The notes beneath the pieces were generated by a model, which was given only the letters and a program-made list of their open reading frames with translations, was not told the origin of the DNA and made no database searches. Source: G963422445 sp963422445 (GTDB lineage: Bacteria > Pseudomonadota > Alphaproteobacteria > Thalassobaculales > Thalassobaculaceae). Taken from it: a stretch of DNA of 64,000 nucleotides. The position numbers were made by a program, and so were the translations under genes. Where the stretch lies: positions 5,766,001 through 5,830,000 of the forward strand of contig OY729512.2 in assembly GCA_963422445.2 (NCBI GenBank), written 5' to 3'. Of this stretch, positions 55,407 through 64,000 are shown piece by piece (position 1 is the stretch's first letter; each line of letters begins with the position of its first letter).

Positions 55407-58375
55407 GACCGCCTCCCGAACCAGCGTGCAAACAGATGGCGCCACCAAGGCAAGGCGGCCACCTCGATCCGCGGCTCTGTACGGGTCTCCGACAGTGCCG
55501 CAAGGCGGGAGACAAATCCTGCAATCACATGGCGTGCGGCACTGTCAAGCAGTCGGCCGCCGACCGCCGCCACCTTGCCGCTGACCGCCACGGCGTAGCG
55601 ATATTCGATCCGGGTTCCAGCATCCGTTTCAAGCAATCGGACTTCGCCCTCGCCGATGCCGGAGCCGAGCGAACCTTCAGCGCTTCCGGACAACCGGAGG
55701 CTTTCCGGCGGCCGCACGTCGCGAAACGATATTGTCGCTGCAAAACGCCCCTTGATCGGACCGACCCCGAGGACTGCTTCAGCGTGCCAGAGATCCATAC
55801 TTTCGGCTGTTATGTGGGAGCAACCCGGAATTGATCCGGCCATGCGCCGCGGATCGCGCAACACGGCCCAGACATCCTCACGCGATACCGGCACAAGAAC
55901 CGTGCCGTCGTGGTCCAGATGATGTCCCGGCCCATCGGGCACGATGGGCCGGTCTGCCGGTTCGAGACCGGATGATCCAACATCTTCGGCGGTCTCTCCC
56001 AGAAGTCCAAGAATCCGTGGTTTCGTCAATGGCAATGTCGTCACCGGAGTCCCGATCGCATCGGCAACCGCGTTGGCAAAACAAACCGGAGTCGACATGC
56101 AATTGCCTTCGCCCAGCCCCTTGGCTCCGGTTGGCGTGACTGGTGATACCGACTGGTCATGCAAAATCACCAGATCGGGCATGTCCGTCGCGTAGGGAGG
56201 GCAGTAGTCGGCGAAGGTGCCGGTCTGGAACGTTCCATCAGGCCCATAAGCCAAGTCTTCCAGAAATGCCGCTCCAAGACCATGGGCAAATCCGCCCCGG
56301 ATTTGCCCATCCGCGAGTGTCGGGTTCAACAGCCGCCCGGCATCATGCGCCGTAACGTAGCGATCGATCCGGACCGAACCGTCTTTACGGTCGATCTCGA
56401 CCCCGCAAAAGTCGAAAATGAACCCGTATGCAGCCGAGGAATTTATCCGGTCGTCCGGATCGGGTTCACGTAAAACCGGTGGTGTCCAGAACACGGTTTC
56501 CCGTAACCCCGATCCTGCGGCATCCGGTATCGAAAGCGGTGACCAGTGCGCCTTGGCGGCGACCCGGGCCAAGGGTACCGCGTTGTCGATGTTATCAGCA
56601 GCGAGAGCCAGTCCGTCGGCCAGCACGATATTTTCGGCCGGTACATTCAGATCGGCCGCAGCAATTACCTTGAGCCGGCCGGCAAGCCTTTGGGCCGCCT
56701 GGACCGCCGCCCCGGCAACCGCTCCGGCAAAGCGGCTTGAGTAGTTACCGGATGCAATCGACCACGGATCCTTGAGCGTGTCGTGATCGGTAACGACCAT
56801 GACCGCCGCCGGGTCAATACCGAGTTCGCTCGCCACGACCTGCGCCAGCACGGTGCGATGGCCCTGCCCCTGCGGTACCGACGCGGCCGTGACCGTGACC
56901 GCGCCGGACGGATCGAAGCTGACTGTCGCGACAGCGAGGCTGCCATTCTTGGCGCCGGCCCACTCGCGTTCCTGTGGCGTCAGCAATGTCGTGATGTAAC
57001 CCATATTGGAAATCGACGGCTCGACGACGGCAGCGCATCCAATGCCATACAGACGCCCGTCTGCTCGCGCCGCGGTCCGTCGTCGGCACAGTTCCTCATA
57101 ACCGCCTTCAGACAACGCACGCGTGACCGTCGTCGGATAGTCGCCGCTATCGAGGACCGCACCCGGCGCCGTGGCAAACGGCATGGCCGCGCCGGGGACC
57201 AGGTTGCGCCGGCGAAATTCGACCGGTGAGATATCAAGCCGGGCCGCGGCAAGATCCATAATCCGTTCGAGCGCAAAATAGACTTGCGGGCCTCCGAATC
57301 CGCGCATCAGCCCGGTCGGTGTCTTGTTGGTCACAACAACCCGATTGCGGATCGCGAGGTTTCGGATTGCATAGGCACCAGTCATGTTGCCGTGCATGCG
57401 ATAGATCGTCGCCGGTTCCGGCGCCCGCAAATAGGCGCCGCAATCCTCCAGCTGGTCGTAATCGAGCGCCGTGACATGGCCTTCGCCGTCGAGCGCGGCG
57501 CGGATTGTGGTCACCCGGTTGGTCGCCGCGGTTGCCGCCATGAGATGTTCGAGGCGGTCTTCGACCCATTTGACGGGCCGGCCGGTCCGTGCGGCGGCAA
57601 CCGCCAAAGCCACAACATAAGGAAATACAGCCTGTTTGACGCCATAGGAGCCACCGGAGTCGGGCGGCGTTCGGAGGCGCAGCCGGTTGCCCGGAACACC
57701 AAGCGCCCTGGCCATGACCGTATGTAATGTATAAGGCCCCTGAAAGTTCGCCATGACGTCATACGATCCGTCACCCGGATTGTATTCGGCAAGCACGACA
57801 AAAGTCTCGATCGGCGTGCAGCTGTTGCGGGGATACCGAACGGTTGTTTCGACCACATGTTCGGCTTCGTCAAAGGCCTGTGACGGATCGCCATAGGAGA
57901 ACTGTCGTTCATGCAGCACATTGCTATCGGTCGCCCCATGCAGCAACGGAGCGTTTGCGGTCGCAGCGTGGTCCGGATCGACCGTCGCCGGCATCGGTGT
58001 ATAGGCAACATCGATCAGGTCGAGGGCGTCCTCGGACCGATATCGGTCCGACGCAATGACGATTGCCACAGGTTCGCCGACATAACGGACGCGATCAGAT
58101 GCAAGGGCGTATTGCGGGGCATCGACCTTCACTCCGGACAGGAATGGCTTCGTGGACGCCACCATGTCGAGGCCGGTTACGACTCCGGCAATATCTGGCA
58201 ACGCAAGCGCCCGGCGCGTATCGATTGCATCGATTCGGCCATGGGCGATCGGCGCGCGCAGGAAGGCTGCATGCAGACAGCCCGGCGGCTCCGCAAGATC
58301 GTCGGCGAAGCGCCCGACACCGCGCAGCAGGGTCAGGTCCTCGAACCGCTCCAGAGACTTGCCGACATGGCTCAT
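55403..58375 (-). CDS. Molybdenum hydroxylase large subunit fused to CoxG-like SRPBCC domain
   Basis: The 990-residue protein starts at ATG 58375. Residues 1-770 form a xanthine-dehydrogenase/CoxL-type molybdopterin subunit: GRFADDLAEPPGCLHAAFLR, TPTGLMRGFGGPQVYFALER, SVPQGQGHRTVLAQVVASEL and TGAKGLGEGNCMSTPVCFAN, the last carrying the catalytic Glu. The CO-dehydrogenase-specific AYRCSFR loop is absent, so CO is not the substrate. From about residue 795, DGTVLVPVSREDVWAVLRDP, AVLGVGPIKGRFAATISFRD and GRLLDSAARHVIAGF match CoxG (SRPBCC), normally a separate membrane-recruiting protein. It is the first gene of the operon. Confidence 0.9.
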   Translation of the reverse strand: MSHVGKSLERFEDLTLLRGVGRFADDLAEPPGCLHAAFLRAPIAHGRIDAIDTRRALALPDIAGVVTGLDMVASTKPFLSGVKVDAPQYALASDRVRYVGEPVAIVIASDRYRSEDALDLIDVAYTPMPATVDPDHAATANAPLLHGATDSNVLHERQFSYGDPSQAFDEAEHVVETTVRYPRNSCTPIETFVVLAEYNPGDGSYDVMANFQGPYTLHTVMARALGVPGNRLRLRTPPDSGGSYGVKQAVFPYVVALAVAAARTGRPVKWVEDRLEHLMAATAATNRVTTIRAALDGEGHVTALDYDQLEDCGAYLRAPEPATIYRMHGNMTGAYAIRNLAIRNRVVVTNKTPTGLMRGFGGPQVYFALERIMDLAAARLDISPVEFRRRNLVPGAAMPFATAPGAVLDSGDYPTTVTRALSEGGYEELCRRRTAARADGRLYGIGCAAVVEPSISNMGYITTLLTPQEREWAGAKNGSLAVATVSFDPSGAVTVTAASVPQGQGHRTVLAQVVASELGIDPAAVMVVTDHDTLKDPWSIASGNYSSRFAGAVAGAAVQAAQRLAGRLKVIAAADLNVPAENIVLADGLALAADNIDNAVPLARVAAKAHWSPLSIPDAAGSGLRETVFWTPPVLREPDPDDRINSSAAYGFIFDFCGVEIDRKDGSVRIDRYVTAHDAGRLLNPTLADGQIRGGFAHGLGAAFLEDLAYGPDGTFQTGTFADYCPPYATDMPDLVILHDQSVSPVTPTGAKGLGEGNCMSTPVCFANAVADAIGTPVTTLPLTKPRILGLLGETAEDVGSSGLEPADRPIVPDGPGHHLDHDGTVLVPVSREDVWAVLRDPRRMAGSIPGCSHITAESMDLWHAEAVLGVGPIKGRFAATISFRDVRPPESLRLSGSAEGSLGSGIGEGEVRLLETDAGTRIEYRYAVAVSGKVAAVGGRLLDSAARHVIAGFVSRLAALSETRTEPRIEVAALPWWRHLFARWFGRRS

Positions 58376-58741
58376 GGGTCTATTGCTGGCGGATTTCCGA
58401 TGATGATGCAAGTATCCTGCACCCCGTGGATCAAGATATCGTGCCCGTACTGTCAAATCCCGGAATAGTTCGTCCGTTCCAAGGGATTTTCCCACACAAA
58501 CTAAATCGTCTAAAAAGAAGAAAATACCTTGATAAATATGGAATGGTTTGGGCTTAGTATCGCTTTTTCAACTTGATATATTCCAGAAATCAAATTTTTA
58601 TTCAATCAGATATGATGCATTTTACCGATGCAATTCCATCTAGTGTTCACTGATTAACATGAATATTTACGTTAATGCATAGACCGTATCATAATATGTG
58701 AAAAAGGATGAGAATCAAGCTTGAAACTATGAATCCAAATA
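58376..58741. other. Upstream region of the hydroxylase operon
   Basis: AT-rich beyond about 58480. It must contain the operon promoter, but I see no convincing -35/-10 pair. It ends at a MITE. Confidence 0.4.
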
Positions 58742-58852
58742 ACCGCTTATGCACGTGGCTCCGGTGACACACGATGTTGCCCCCGATGTCGACTATTCCC
58801 GGCACGCCAAACGCTACATGTGCCTTTCACCGGAGCCACGTGCATAAGCGGT
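58742..58852. mobile_element. 111-bp MITE, no target duplication
   Basis: Termini and interior as in the 36253 copy (one change, GTGCCTTTC for GTGCGTTTC). Flanks TCCAAATA and TCATAGAA differ, so one neighbour has been exchanged. Confidence 0.9.
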
Positions 58853-58898
58853 TCATAGAATACTGCCATGTAACTTGATGATAGAAAAGGATATTCAC

Positions 58899-59840
58899 AT
58901 GGCGCGCAACCCAGTGCAGTTCCAGAAAGGAATCAGCCTCAACGCGTTCCTCTCGCTCTACGGCAGCGAAGACCAGTGCTTCGACGCCCTCTTTACAATG
59001 GCGATGGCCGAACGGCTTTCTGTGCCCACACTGCGCCCATGACCGGTGCTGTCAGTTGAACACCCGAAAGCTCCAGCAGTGCAACCGCTGCCATCGCCAG
59101 ACCTCCATCACCGCCGGTACCATCTTCGAGGCCACCAAGCTCCCGCTCACGGTGTGGTTCCAGGGCCTCTACTTCATGACCCAGGACAAGAAGGGGTGCT
59201 CTGCGATGACGCTGCACCGCCAGCTCGGCATCTCTGACAACGCGGCGTGGCGCATGCGCCACAAGCTGATGCAGGTGATGATGGAGCGAGACCGGGAGCA
59301 CCCGCTCGGCTGGTCGGTCCAACGCGACGATGCCTACTCTCGGGGGCGAGCGCAGCGGCGGCAAGCGCGGGCGGGGCGCGCCGGGCAAGACCCCGTTCGT
59401 CGCCGCGGTCGAGACCAATGAGCAGGGACATCCGCTGTGCGTGACGCTCACCGTGGTCGAGGGCTTCCGTCTCACCGAAATCGCCGCCTGGGCGCAGAGC
59501 ACCTGAGCCCGGGCACGCAGGTGCTCTCCGATGGGCTGACCTGCTTCAATGGCGTGACCCGCGGCAGGCTGTGTGCATGAGCCGATGGTGACCGGCGGCG
59601 GGAAAGCCGTGGTCGAGTGTCCCGAGTTTCGTTGGGTACACGATTCCCGGCAACATCAAGAGCGCCTTGCGTGGCACCGACCATGCGATTCGTTCCAAAT
59701 ATGCCCAGCGCTATCTCGCGGAGGTCGTGGACCGGGTCAATCGTCGCTTCGACTTGCCCGGGATCATCCCCGGACTGCTCTACGTGGCGCTGCGGACACT
59801 GCCGATGCCGAAGCGGCTACTCAAATTGCGCTTGGCTTGA
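58899..59840 (+). pseudogene. IS1595-like transposase, several frameshifts
   Basis: It starts at ATG 58899 (AAAAGGA upstream): MARNPVQFQKGISLNAFLSL and EDQCFDALF. After a frameshift come CQLNTRKLQQCNRCHRQTSI (zinc ribbon), TAGTIFEATKLPLTVWFQGL and DNAAWRMRHKLMQVMMERD. Further shifts occur near 59310, 59500 and 59580, and HAIRSKYAQRYLAEV-like text near 59680-59730 leads to RLLKLRLA and a stop at 59838-59840. It belongs to the IS1595 group with the MxRNxVQFQxG start and is clearly inactive. The MITE at 58742 lies 46 bp upstream. Confidence 0.72.
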
Positions 59841-60690
59841 GTGGGAACCAGAAAATATAAAGCGCTTTCTTGCCATATATTTCAGCTTAATGTTGATCTT
59901 CGAGAAAATGCTGGTCAACTGATCCGTTTTTCTAAATTCTTTTAAAATTACGGCGAAACTAGGAATTCTTTTCCAATTCTCCCGACCATGCTTCAGTCAC
60001 GATACTGACGATTTCGTTGCATCGCTTCGGGGAAGGTCATCTTGATCCGAACCCTGTCTCTGGCACATCCGCACATCTACCCGGGCCGAGCACCCTCAAT
60101 TTTATATCCGAGGCGGTTCCGGAAACAGTAATCACCGCCGACTGCATCGATGAGACATCACACCTCCCCCAGACCCTTGGCATCCTGTTACTTGTCTTTC
60201 CGCTTGTGGAGTTTCGCAAAATATAGTCATCATATTGTGTCATACAAAGAGAATTTCTTGCAAAAATTCTCGACCGATCGAGTCTTTCCTTAGGGGACGG
60301 ACTTTTGCCTTTGATACGGAGATATCCAGGGTTCATAATATAATATCTTAGCGTGCCCGCTCCTCCGGTAACGTGACGTCCATCACATATCACATGCTGG
60401 AGGTACATACATATCCTTGAGAGATTTTGGTCATGGTGATCTCATGCTAGATTTGACATCCTGTCGAATAGTTCTTTGACAACATACAGAAAGTCATTTC
60501 ACAAATTGGTACGTAAACGAGATTGAATTGCCAGAGAAAACGAGCTATTCTATCTTTTTTTGGCAAAAATCCATGTCGTAAAACTCTTGTCATGGACGCG
60601 CTGTTTACAGCGTGGAATCATCGTGGACTTCGATCAATGGCGGGAGATATCTACAAATGCTGCCGCTCGCGGAGCTTGAAAACATTCTAG
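59841..60690. other. 850-bp AT-rich intergenic, no gene seen
   Basis: No supported gene between the IS1595 remnant and the IS427-like element. The short frame entering the IS at 60612 is not recognisable. Confidence 0.4.
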
Positions 60691-61534
60691 ATAGTGTCGT
60701 CACGAAATGCCAGCCCAGAGCGCCAGACATCGAATCTGCACCGCGGCGAGGAACGATGCGGCATTCCTGGCGTATCGCGTGGCAATCCCACGCCAGCCCT
60801 TGAGCCACAGAAAGGCTTTCTCCACCAAATGCCGGCGCCGGTAGAGATGGACATCATACGCTCTGGGGTGCTTGCGGTTGCGCTTCGGCGGAACCACTGG
60901 AATAACTTCATGCTCCTCACAATAAGACAGGATGGCATTCGTGTCATAGGCCTTGTCCGCCAACAAGGACTCGGCATCTATCCCTTCAATCAGCTCGACC
61001 GCTTGACTGCAATCTGCTGCCGTCCCCTCGGTCACCAACACCCGCACCGGCATCCCATGCGCGTCCACAGCCAGGTGCAGCTTCGTGTTCAGCCCCCTTT
61101 TGTGCGATCCATCGCCTGATTGCCGCCGACCGCACCGCTCGCATGGGGATGGACCTTGAGATGACTGGCGTCAATCATCAGCCACTCATCGTCCGGCTCA
61201 TCCACCAGAGGCTCCAGCAACGCCCCCCAGAGCCCCTTGTCCCGCCAGCGACAGAACCGACGATGGGTAGTTTTCCAGTCTCCATAGTCTGGCGGCACAT
61301 CACGCCAGGGAGCGCCGGTACGCAGAATCCAGAAGGTCGCATTAATGAACCGTCGATTATCCTGCGCCACCCCACCCCAACGTCCCGCTCGGCCAGGCAG
61401 ATGAGGCTCCAACAACAGCCAGACCCTGTCCGAAATGTCGTGACGCCGATGAGCCAATCCCATGAGTCGCCTCCAAGAACCATCGAGTGAATTCGACAGA
61501 TAGGACAGATAAACATCACTCATGACGACACTAT
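60691..61534 (-). mobile_element. IS427-type IS5-family element, complete
   Basis: Ends ATAGTGTCGTCA and the inverted TGACGACACTAT are flanked by CTAG at 60687-60690 and 61535-61538. The element contains two overlapping frames typical of the IS427 subgroup. Confidence 0.88.
60700..61523 (-). CDS. IS427-type transposase made by frameshifting (orfA + orfB)
   Basis: orfA (61523 down to TGA at 61089-61091) carries the DUF4096-like start WLLLEPHLPGRAGRWGGVAQ and the first catalytic Asp in EWLMIDASHLKVHPHASGAV. orfB continues as GLNTKLHLAVDAHGMPVRVL, ESLLADKAYDTNAIL (second Asp) and RRRHLVEKAFLWLKGWRGIA (Glu) to 60700. At the junction the mRNA reads ACA AAA GGG GGC TGA; a -1 slip on the A/G tract yields T-K-G-G-L-N and fuses the frames. 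This is normal for the subgroup, so the element may be active. Confidence 0.85.
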
Positions 61535-62348
61535 CTAGTCCATTGTCTGAACGATATCAACCCCTTGATAATCGTGATCGAATGACGGTTGATCCCTGCT
61601 CTGTCTACGCAGCTCGCAGGGTTGGCATTGGCTCAGGGATTCTGCCAAAGCGGCATTTGAAGTTACGACGATGTCGGTGGCTAACGGTTCGGCTACGGAA
61701 TGATCCGACACGTCGTCATCTGTGTGGGATGCGTCATGGCAATATCCTGAGTGAAATGACGTCCTCGTGCATTTTTGTCGAATATGTCAAGAGCGGATAA
61801 TAAAATAGCGGCCTGCGACCTCCATCCTCCTGGATCACAGGTTCATGATCCGACACGCTCCAGACTCCGACCAACACCCAATCAAGCCTGCCAAACTCGC
61901 GCAAGCCAGACGGCTTAACCCACTATCGAAAAAAGAAGTTGTAAGAGTGAAAAACTCATGCCAGAAACCGAAGATTGAGTTTGCAACTAAACTAGTTTAT
62001 GGAGTAGTATCGAAGTCGTCAAGGAAATAATCGGAGATCGCATATTCTGTCATATAGCAGGAAACTGGCGTGAGCACGTGTTCAGAATCCATGAAGCTGT
62101 AGTTCATCTGGCCGACCATACAACGACAAAGCAGAGCTTGACGAATCACTCCGCATTGGATGAAGATATCGACCTGCGTGGACAGCCCGTCAACACCGAA
62201 CAGATTGAGAGTCTTTCGATTGAATAGGATAGTTTCCATGGCGTGTGGAATTGTACTCTGTCAGCCAGCACCGATTAGACCATTTGTTTTCGGCAAAAAC
62301 CCTATGCCAGCACTCTGACCCCGGCGAAGCCGAATCTGGAGCCAACGC
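61535..62348. other. Intergenic, no supported gene
   Basis: About 810 bases; short frames on both strands (for example near 61845-62030) lack recognisable features. The region includes the promoter area of the downstream aldolase-family gene. Confidence 0.4.
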
Positions 62349-63266
62349 ATGCCTGAACCCTATAGTGGTATCTTTCCGATTGTTCCAACCCCGTTCACTG
62401 ACAACGGCGAGCTCGATCTGGACAGCCAGCGCCGGGTCATCGATTGCATGATCGACCAGGGTGTCGACGGGTTGTGTATCCTCGCGAATTATTCGGAACA
62501 GTTCCTGTTGTCGGACAGTGAACGCGAAACCCTGCAGATGGTCTGTCTTGATCACGCCGCAGCCCGGGTTCCGATGATTGCCACCTGCAGCCATTTCAGC
62601 ACAAGGATTGCAGTCGACCGGTGCCGGCGCGCGGAAGTCCAGGGAGCGGCCATGGTGATGTTGATGCCGCCCTATCACGGCGCTCTGCTGCGGGCAACGG
62701 AGGACGGCGTATTTGAACATTTCGAAGCGGTCGCCAGCAGCATCGACATTCCGATCATGATACAGGACGCACCACTGTCAGGAGTAACGCTGCCGGTGCC
62801 AGTTCTTGCTAGCATGGCTCGGGCCTTGCCGACGCTGTCCTATTTCAAGATCGAAATACCAGGCACGGCCAGCAAACTTCAGGCCTTGATCGTCGCCGCC
62901 GGCGATCACATCGATGGTCCCTTCGACGGCGAAGAAGGCATCACGCTGCTTACGGACCTGGACGCCGGCGCCACCGGAAGCATGACAAGCGGCCTCGCCT
63001 GCGAACTGATCAGGCCGATCATCACCGATCATCTTGACGGCGACCGCAGCAGCGCCGAAACCCGCTACAACCGGATGCTGCCATTAATCAACATGGAAAA
63101 TCGGCAGTGCGGTCTTCGCGCCTGCAAGACGGTGATGATGGAAGGTGGTGTCATCACGAGCGACCATGTGCGTCATCCTCTGACACCGCTAGCCGCCGGT
63201 ACCCGATCCCGGTTACTGGAGATGGCAGCCGATCTCGATCTGATCGCACTTCGCTGGGGAAAGTGA
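62349..63266 (+). CDS. Dihydrodipicolinate synthase (DapA)-family lyase/aldolase
   Basis: The 305-residue TIM-barrel protein has GIFPIVPTPFTDNGELDLDS at the N terminus, then GVDGLCILANYSEQFLLSDS in place of the usual GTTGE loop, PPYHGALLRATEDGVFEHFE (Tyr), and the Schiff-base Lys in TLSYFKIEIPG. A specific catabolic substrate (2-oxo acid or sugar acid) is more likely than lysine synthesis, because the G-T-T-G-E signature is altered to ANYSE. The gene stands alone and intact, with the start at ATG 62349 after GGAGCC. Confidence 0.85.
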   Translation: MPEPYSGIFPIVPTPFTDNGELDLDSQRRVIDCMIDQGVDGLCILANYSEQFLLSDSERETLQMVCLDHAAARVPMIATCSHFSTRIAVDRCRRAEVQGAAMVMLMPPYHGALLRATEDGVFEHFEAVASSIDIPIMIQDAPLSGVTLPVPVLASMARALPTLSYFKIEIPGTASKLQALIVAAGDHIDGPFDGEEGITLLTDLDAGATGSMTSGLACELIRPIITDHLDGDRSSAETRYNRMLPLINMENRQCGLRACKTVMMEGGVITSDHVRHPLTPLAAGTRSRLLEMAADLDLIALRWGK

Positions 63267-63818
63267 ACCGGCCAGAACGTCGGAGCCAACCGCCGAAATG
63301 CGGATGGAGGTTCGCGAAAATCGTGCGAAAAAATTCACTCTTGCCGTATTCGTATTCGTGGAAAGTTTGGAACCCACGGACCCGGCGGCGGGTCCGAACA
63401 CTTGATCACCGATCACTATACGTGCAGTTCTGAAGCTTTCGATGGCAAACGTCAGAACCTGACGAGGCGGACCCTAGTTGGATCCGGACCCGAACACGTT
63501 GGACAGGATCTTGTCGAGTACACCAGGTTCCGGACAACTGAGATCCTTTCACTTTCGAAGATTCCGGAAAACTGCTACTTTACTTGAGATGTTCCTTGGA
63601 AACCCTCTCGAGTTTATACCATCTCTTTTTCATGGTATGGGCACCAACCATGATCTCTGCTCCTCACTTGAGGCCGTCCGGTTTGTAGAAAAACCCGGTA
63701 TTCTTGTCAAAACCAAAGTGATCGGATCGCACAAAGATTACGCGACCGTTTCAGTCACGGACGGTTGCCCTGATTACGGGATCGGCCCCGTCCCTTCCAA
63801 CACATGACCGGAGTGCCA
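63267..63818. other. Intergenic, no supported gene
   Basis: About 550 bases; the frame at 63478-63807 has no recognisable features and is probably chance. Confidence 0.4.
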
Positions 63819-64000
63819 ATGCAGATGCCTTACCTCGTAATCGGAACTGTGATCCTCGCCGTGCTCATTGTCATAGTCATTCGTGACCGGTTCAGGATCG
63901 TCGTGGCGGAACGGCGAGCGTAAGGGCTGCAGCAGGACAATGACGGGATGCGCGACCAGTTCGCAGCCACCGAGAGGAAACTGGTCGAGCTTCGCACCAG
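63819..64000 (+). pseudogene. Membrane-anchored coiled-coil protein start, possibly rmuC, with stop codon
   Basis: From ATG 63819 the frame encodes a single membrane segment (PYLVIGTVILAVLIVIVIRD) followed by RFRIVVAERRA. A TAA at 63921-63923 is followed in the same frame by GLQQDNDGMRDQFAATERKL, a coiled-coil pattern. This layout matches the start of the DNA recombination protein RmuC, interrupted by a nonsense codon. The rest is beyond the window, so the assignment is tentative. Confidence 0.35.

Noticed and set aside
55403..58375. Carbon monoxide dehydrogenase (form I) large subunit
   Set aside because: The CO-specific active-site loop with AYRCSFR is absent; the general molybdenum hydroxylase motifs are present, so a different substrate is expected.
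7070..58852. CRISPR-like repeated short elements
   Set aside because: The repeats are dispersed, contain their own inverted termini and have 8-bp target duplications; there is no regular spacer array and no cas gene.
63478..63807. Small plus-strand gene upstream of the rmuC-like start
   Set aside because: No recognisable domain, poor codon pattern and no ribosome-binding site; likely chance.

Overview
The window reads as a chromosomal segment of a GC-rich alphaproteobacterium, probably of the Rhodospirillales type. I infer this from codon and base style, a class I lysyl-tRNA synthetase, an N-methylglutamate synthase/gamma-glutamylmethylamide synthetase operon, CaiB/BaiF CoA-transferases and the transposase families present. 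It is unusually rich in insertion sequences, most of them decayed. That fits a genome under relaxed selection or bottleneck (host-associated or recently expanded IS load), but this is inference.

Layout. 1-11122 is almost wholly mobile DNA. An edge-truncated helix-turn-helix transposase-like gene is followed by an IS1634-type transposase gene (start codon 1409) that is split by a 1.5-kb IS4/IS5-superfamily element (ISx-A) and by an IS5 element, which itself carries an IS630 copy. Next come a second IS1634-like element carrying a 120-bp MITE, a zeta-toxin-like pair, and an IS481-like element. 11323-15579 is a clean minus-strand operon, mgsABC-gmaS. 15808-20388 is another scrapyard: a lactate-oxidase gene stub, ISx-B, a second IS5 copy, Tn5-like, IS5-like and serine-recombinase remnants, and a MITE. 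20680-34122 holds mostly intact catabolic genes (alpha-hydroxy-acid oxidase, two SDRs, an LLM flavin oxidoreductase, a GMC oxidoreductase, a class II aldolase, a DsbA-like isomerase, a GST, a TauE exporter) with lysK and tRNA-Ile(CAU). 34753-36363 is ISx-C plus a MITE. 36798-40533 carries two CaiB/BaiF CoA-transferases, an SDR and a small membrane protein.

40635-50396 is the most informative stretch. One ATPase/PD-(D/E)XK-nuclease-like gene can be read in four colinear minus-strand pieces. They are separated by (i) a roughly 2.2-kb unit combining an IS1595-family transposase, an N4-cytosine-type DNA methyltransferase and an MvaI/BcnI-type restriction endonuclease, (ii) a second IS1595-like element with a target duplication, and (iii) a stack of IS110 and IS481. 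The IS481 is itself split by a large-serine-recombinase element. A 44-bp inverted duplication marks one junction.

50741-58375 is a minus-strand catabolic operon: a molybdenum hydroxylase (large subunit fused to a CoxG-like domain, FAD and 2Fe-2S subunits), then an acyl-CoA ligase, an enoyl-CoA hydratase-like protein and a beta-hydroxyacid dehydrogenase. This would suit hydroxylation, CoA activation and breakdown of an unidentified carboxylate. 58742-61534 is again IS/MITE material. A DHDPS-family aldolase (62349-63266) and a broken RmuC-like start close the window.

A 111-bp MITE family with 8-bp duplications, whose termini match the IS1595-like element at 46707-47756, links many of the mobile regions.
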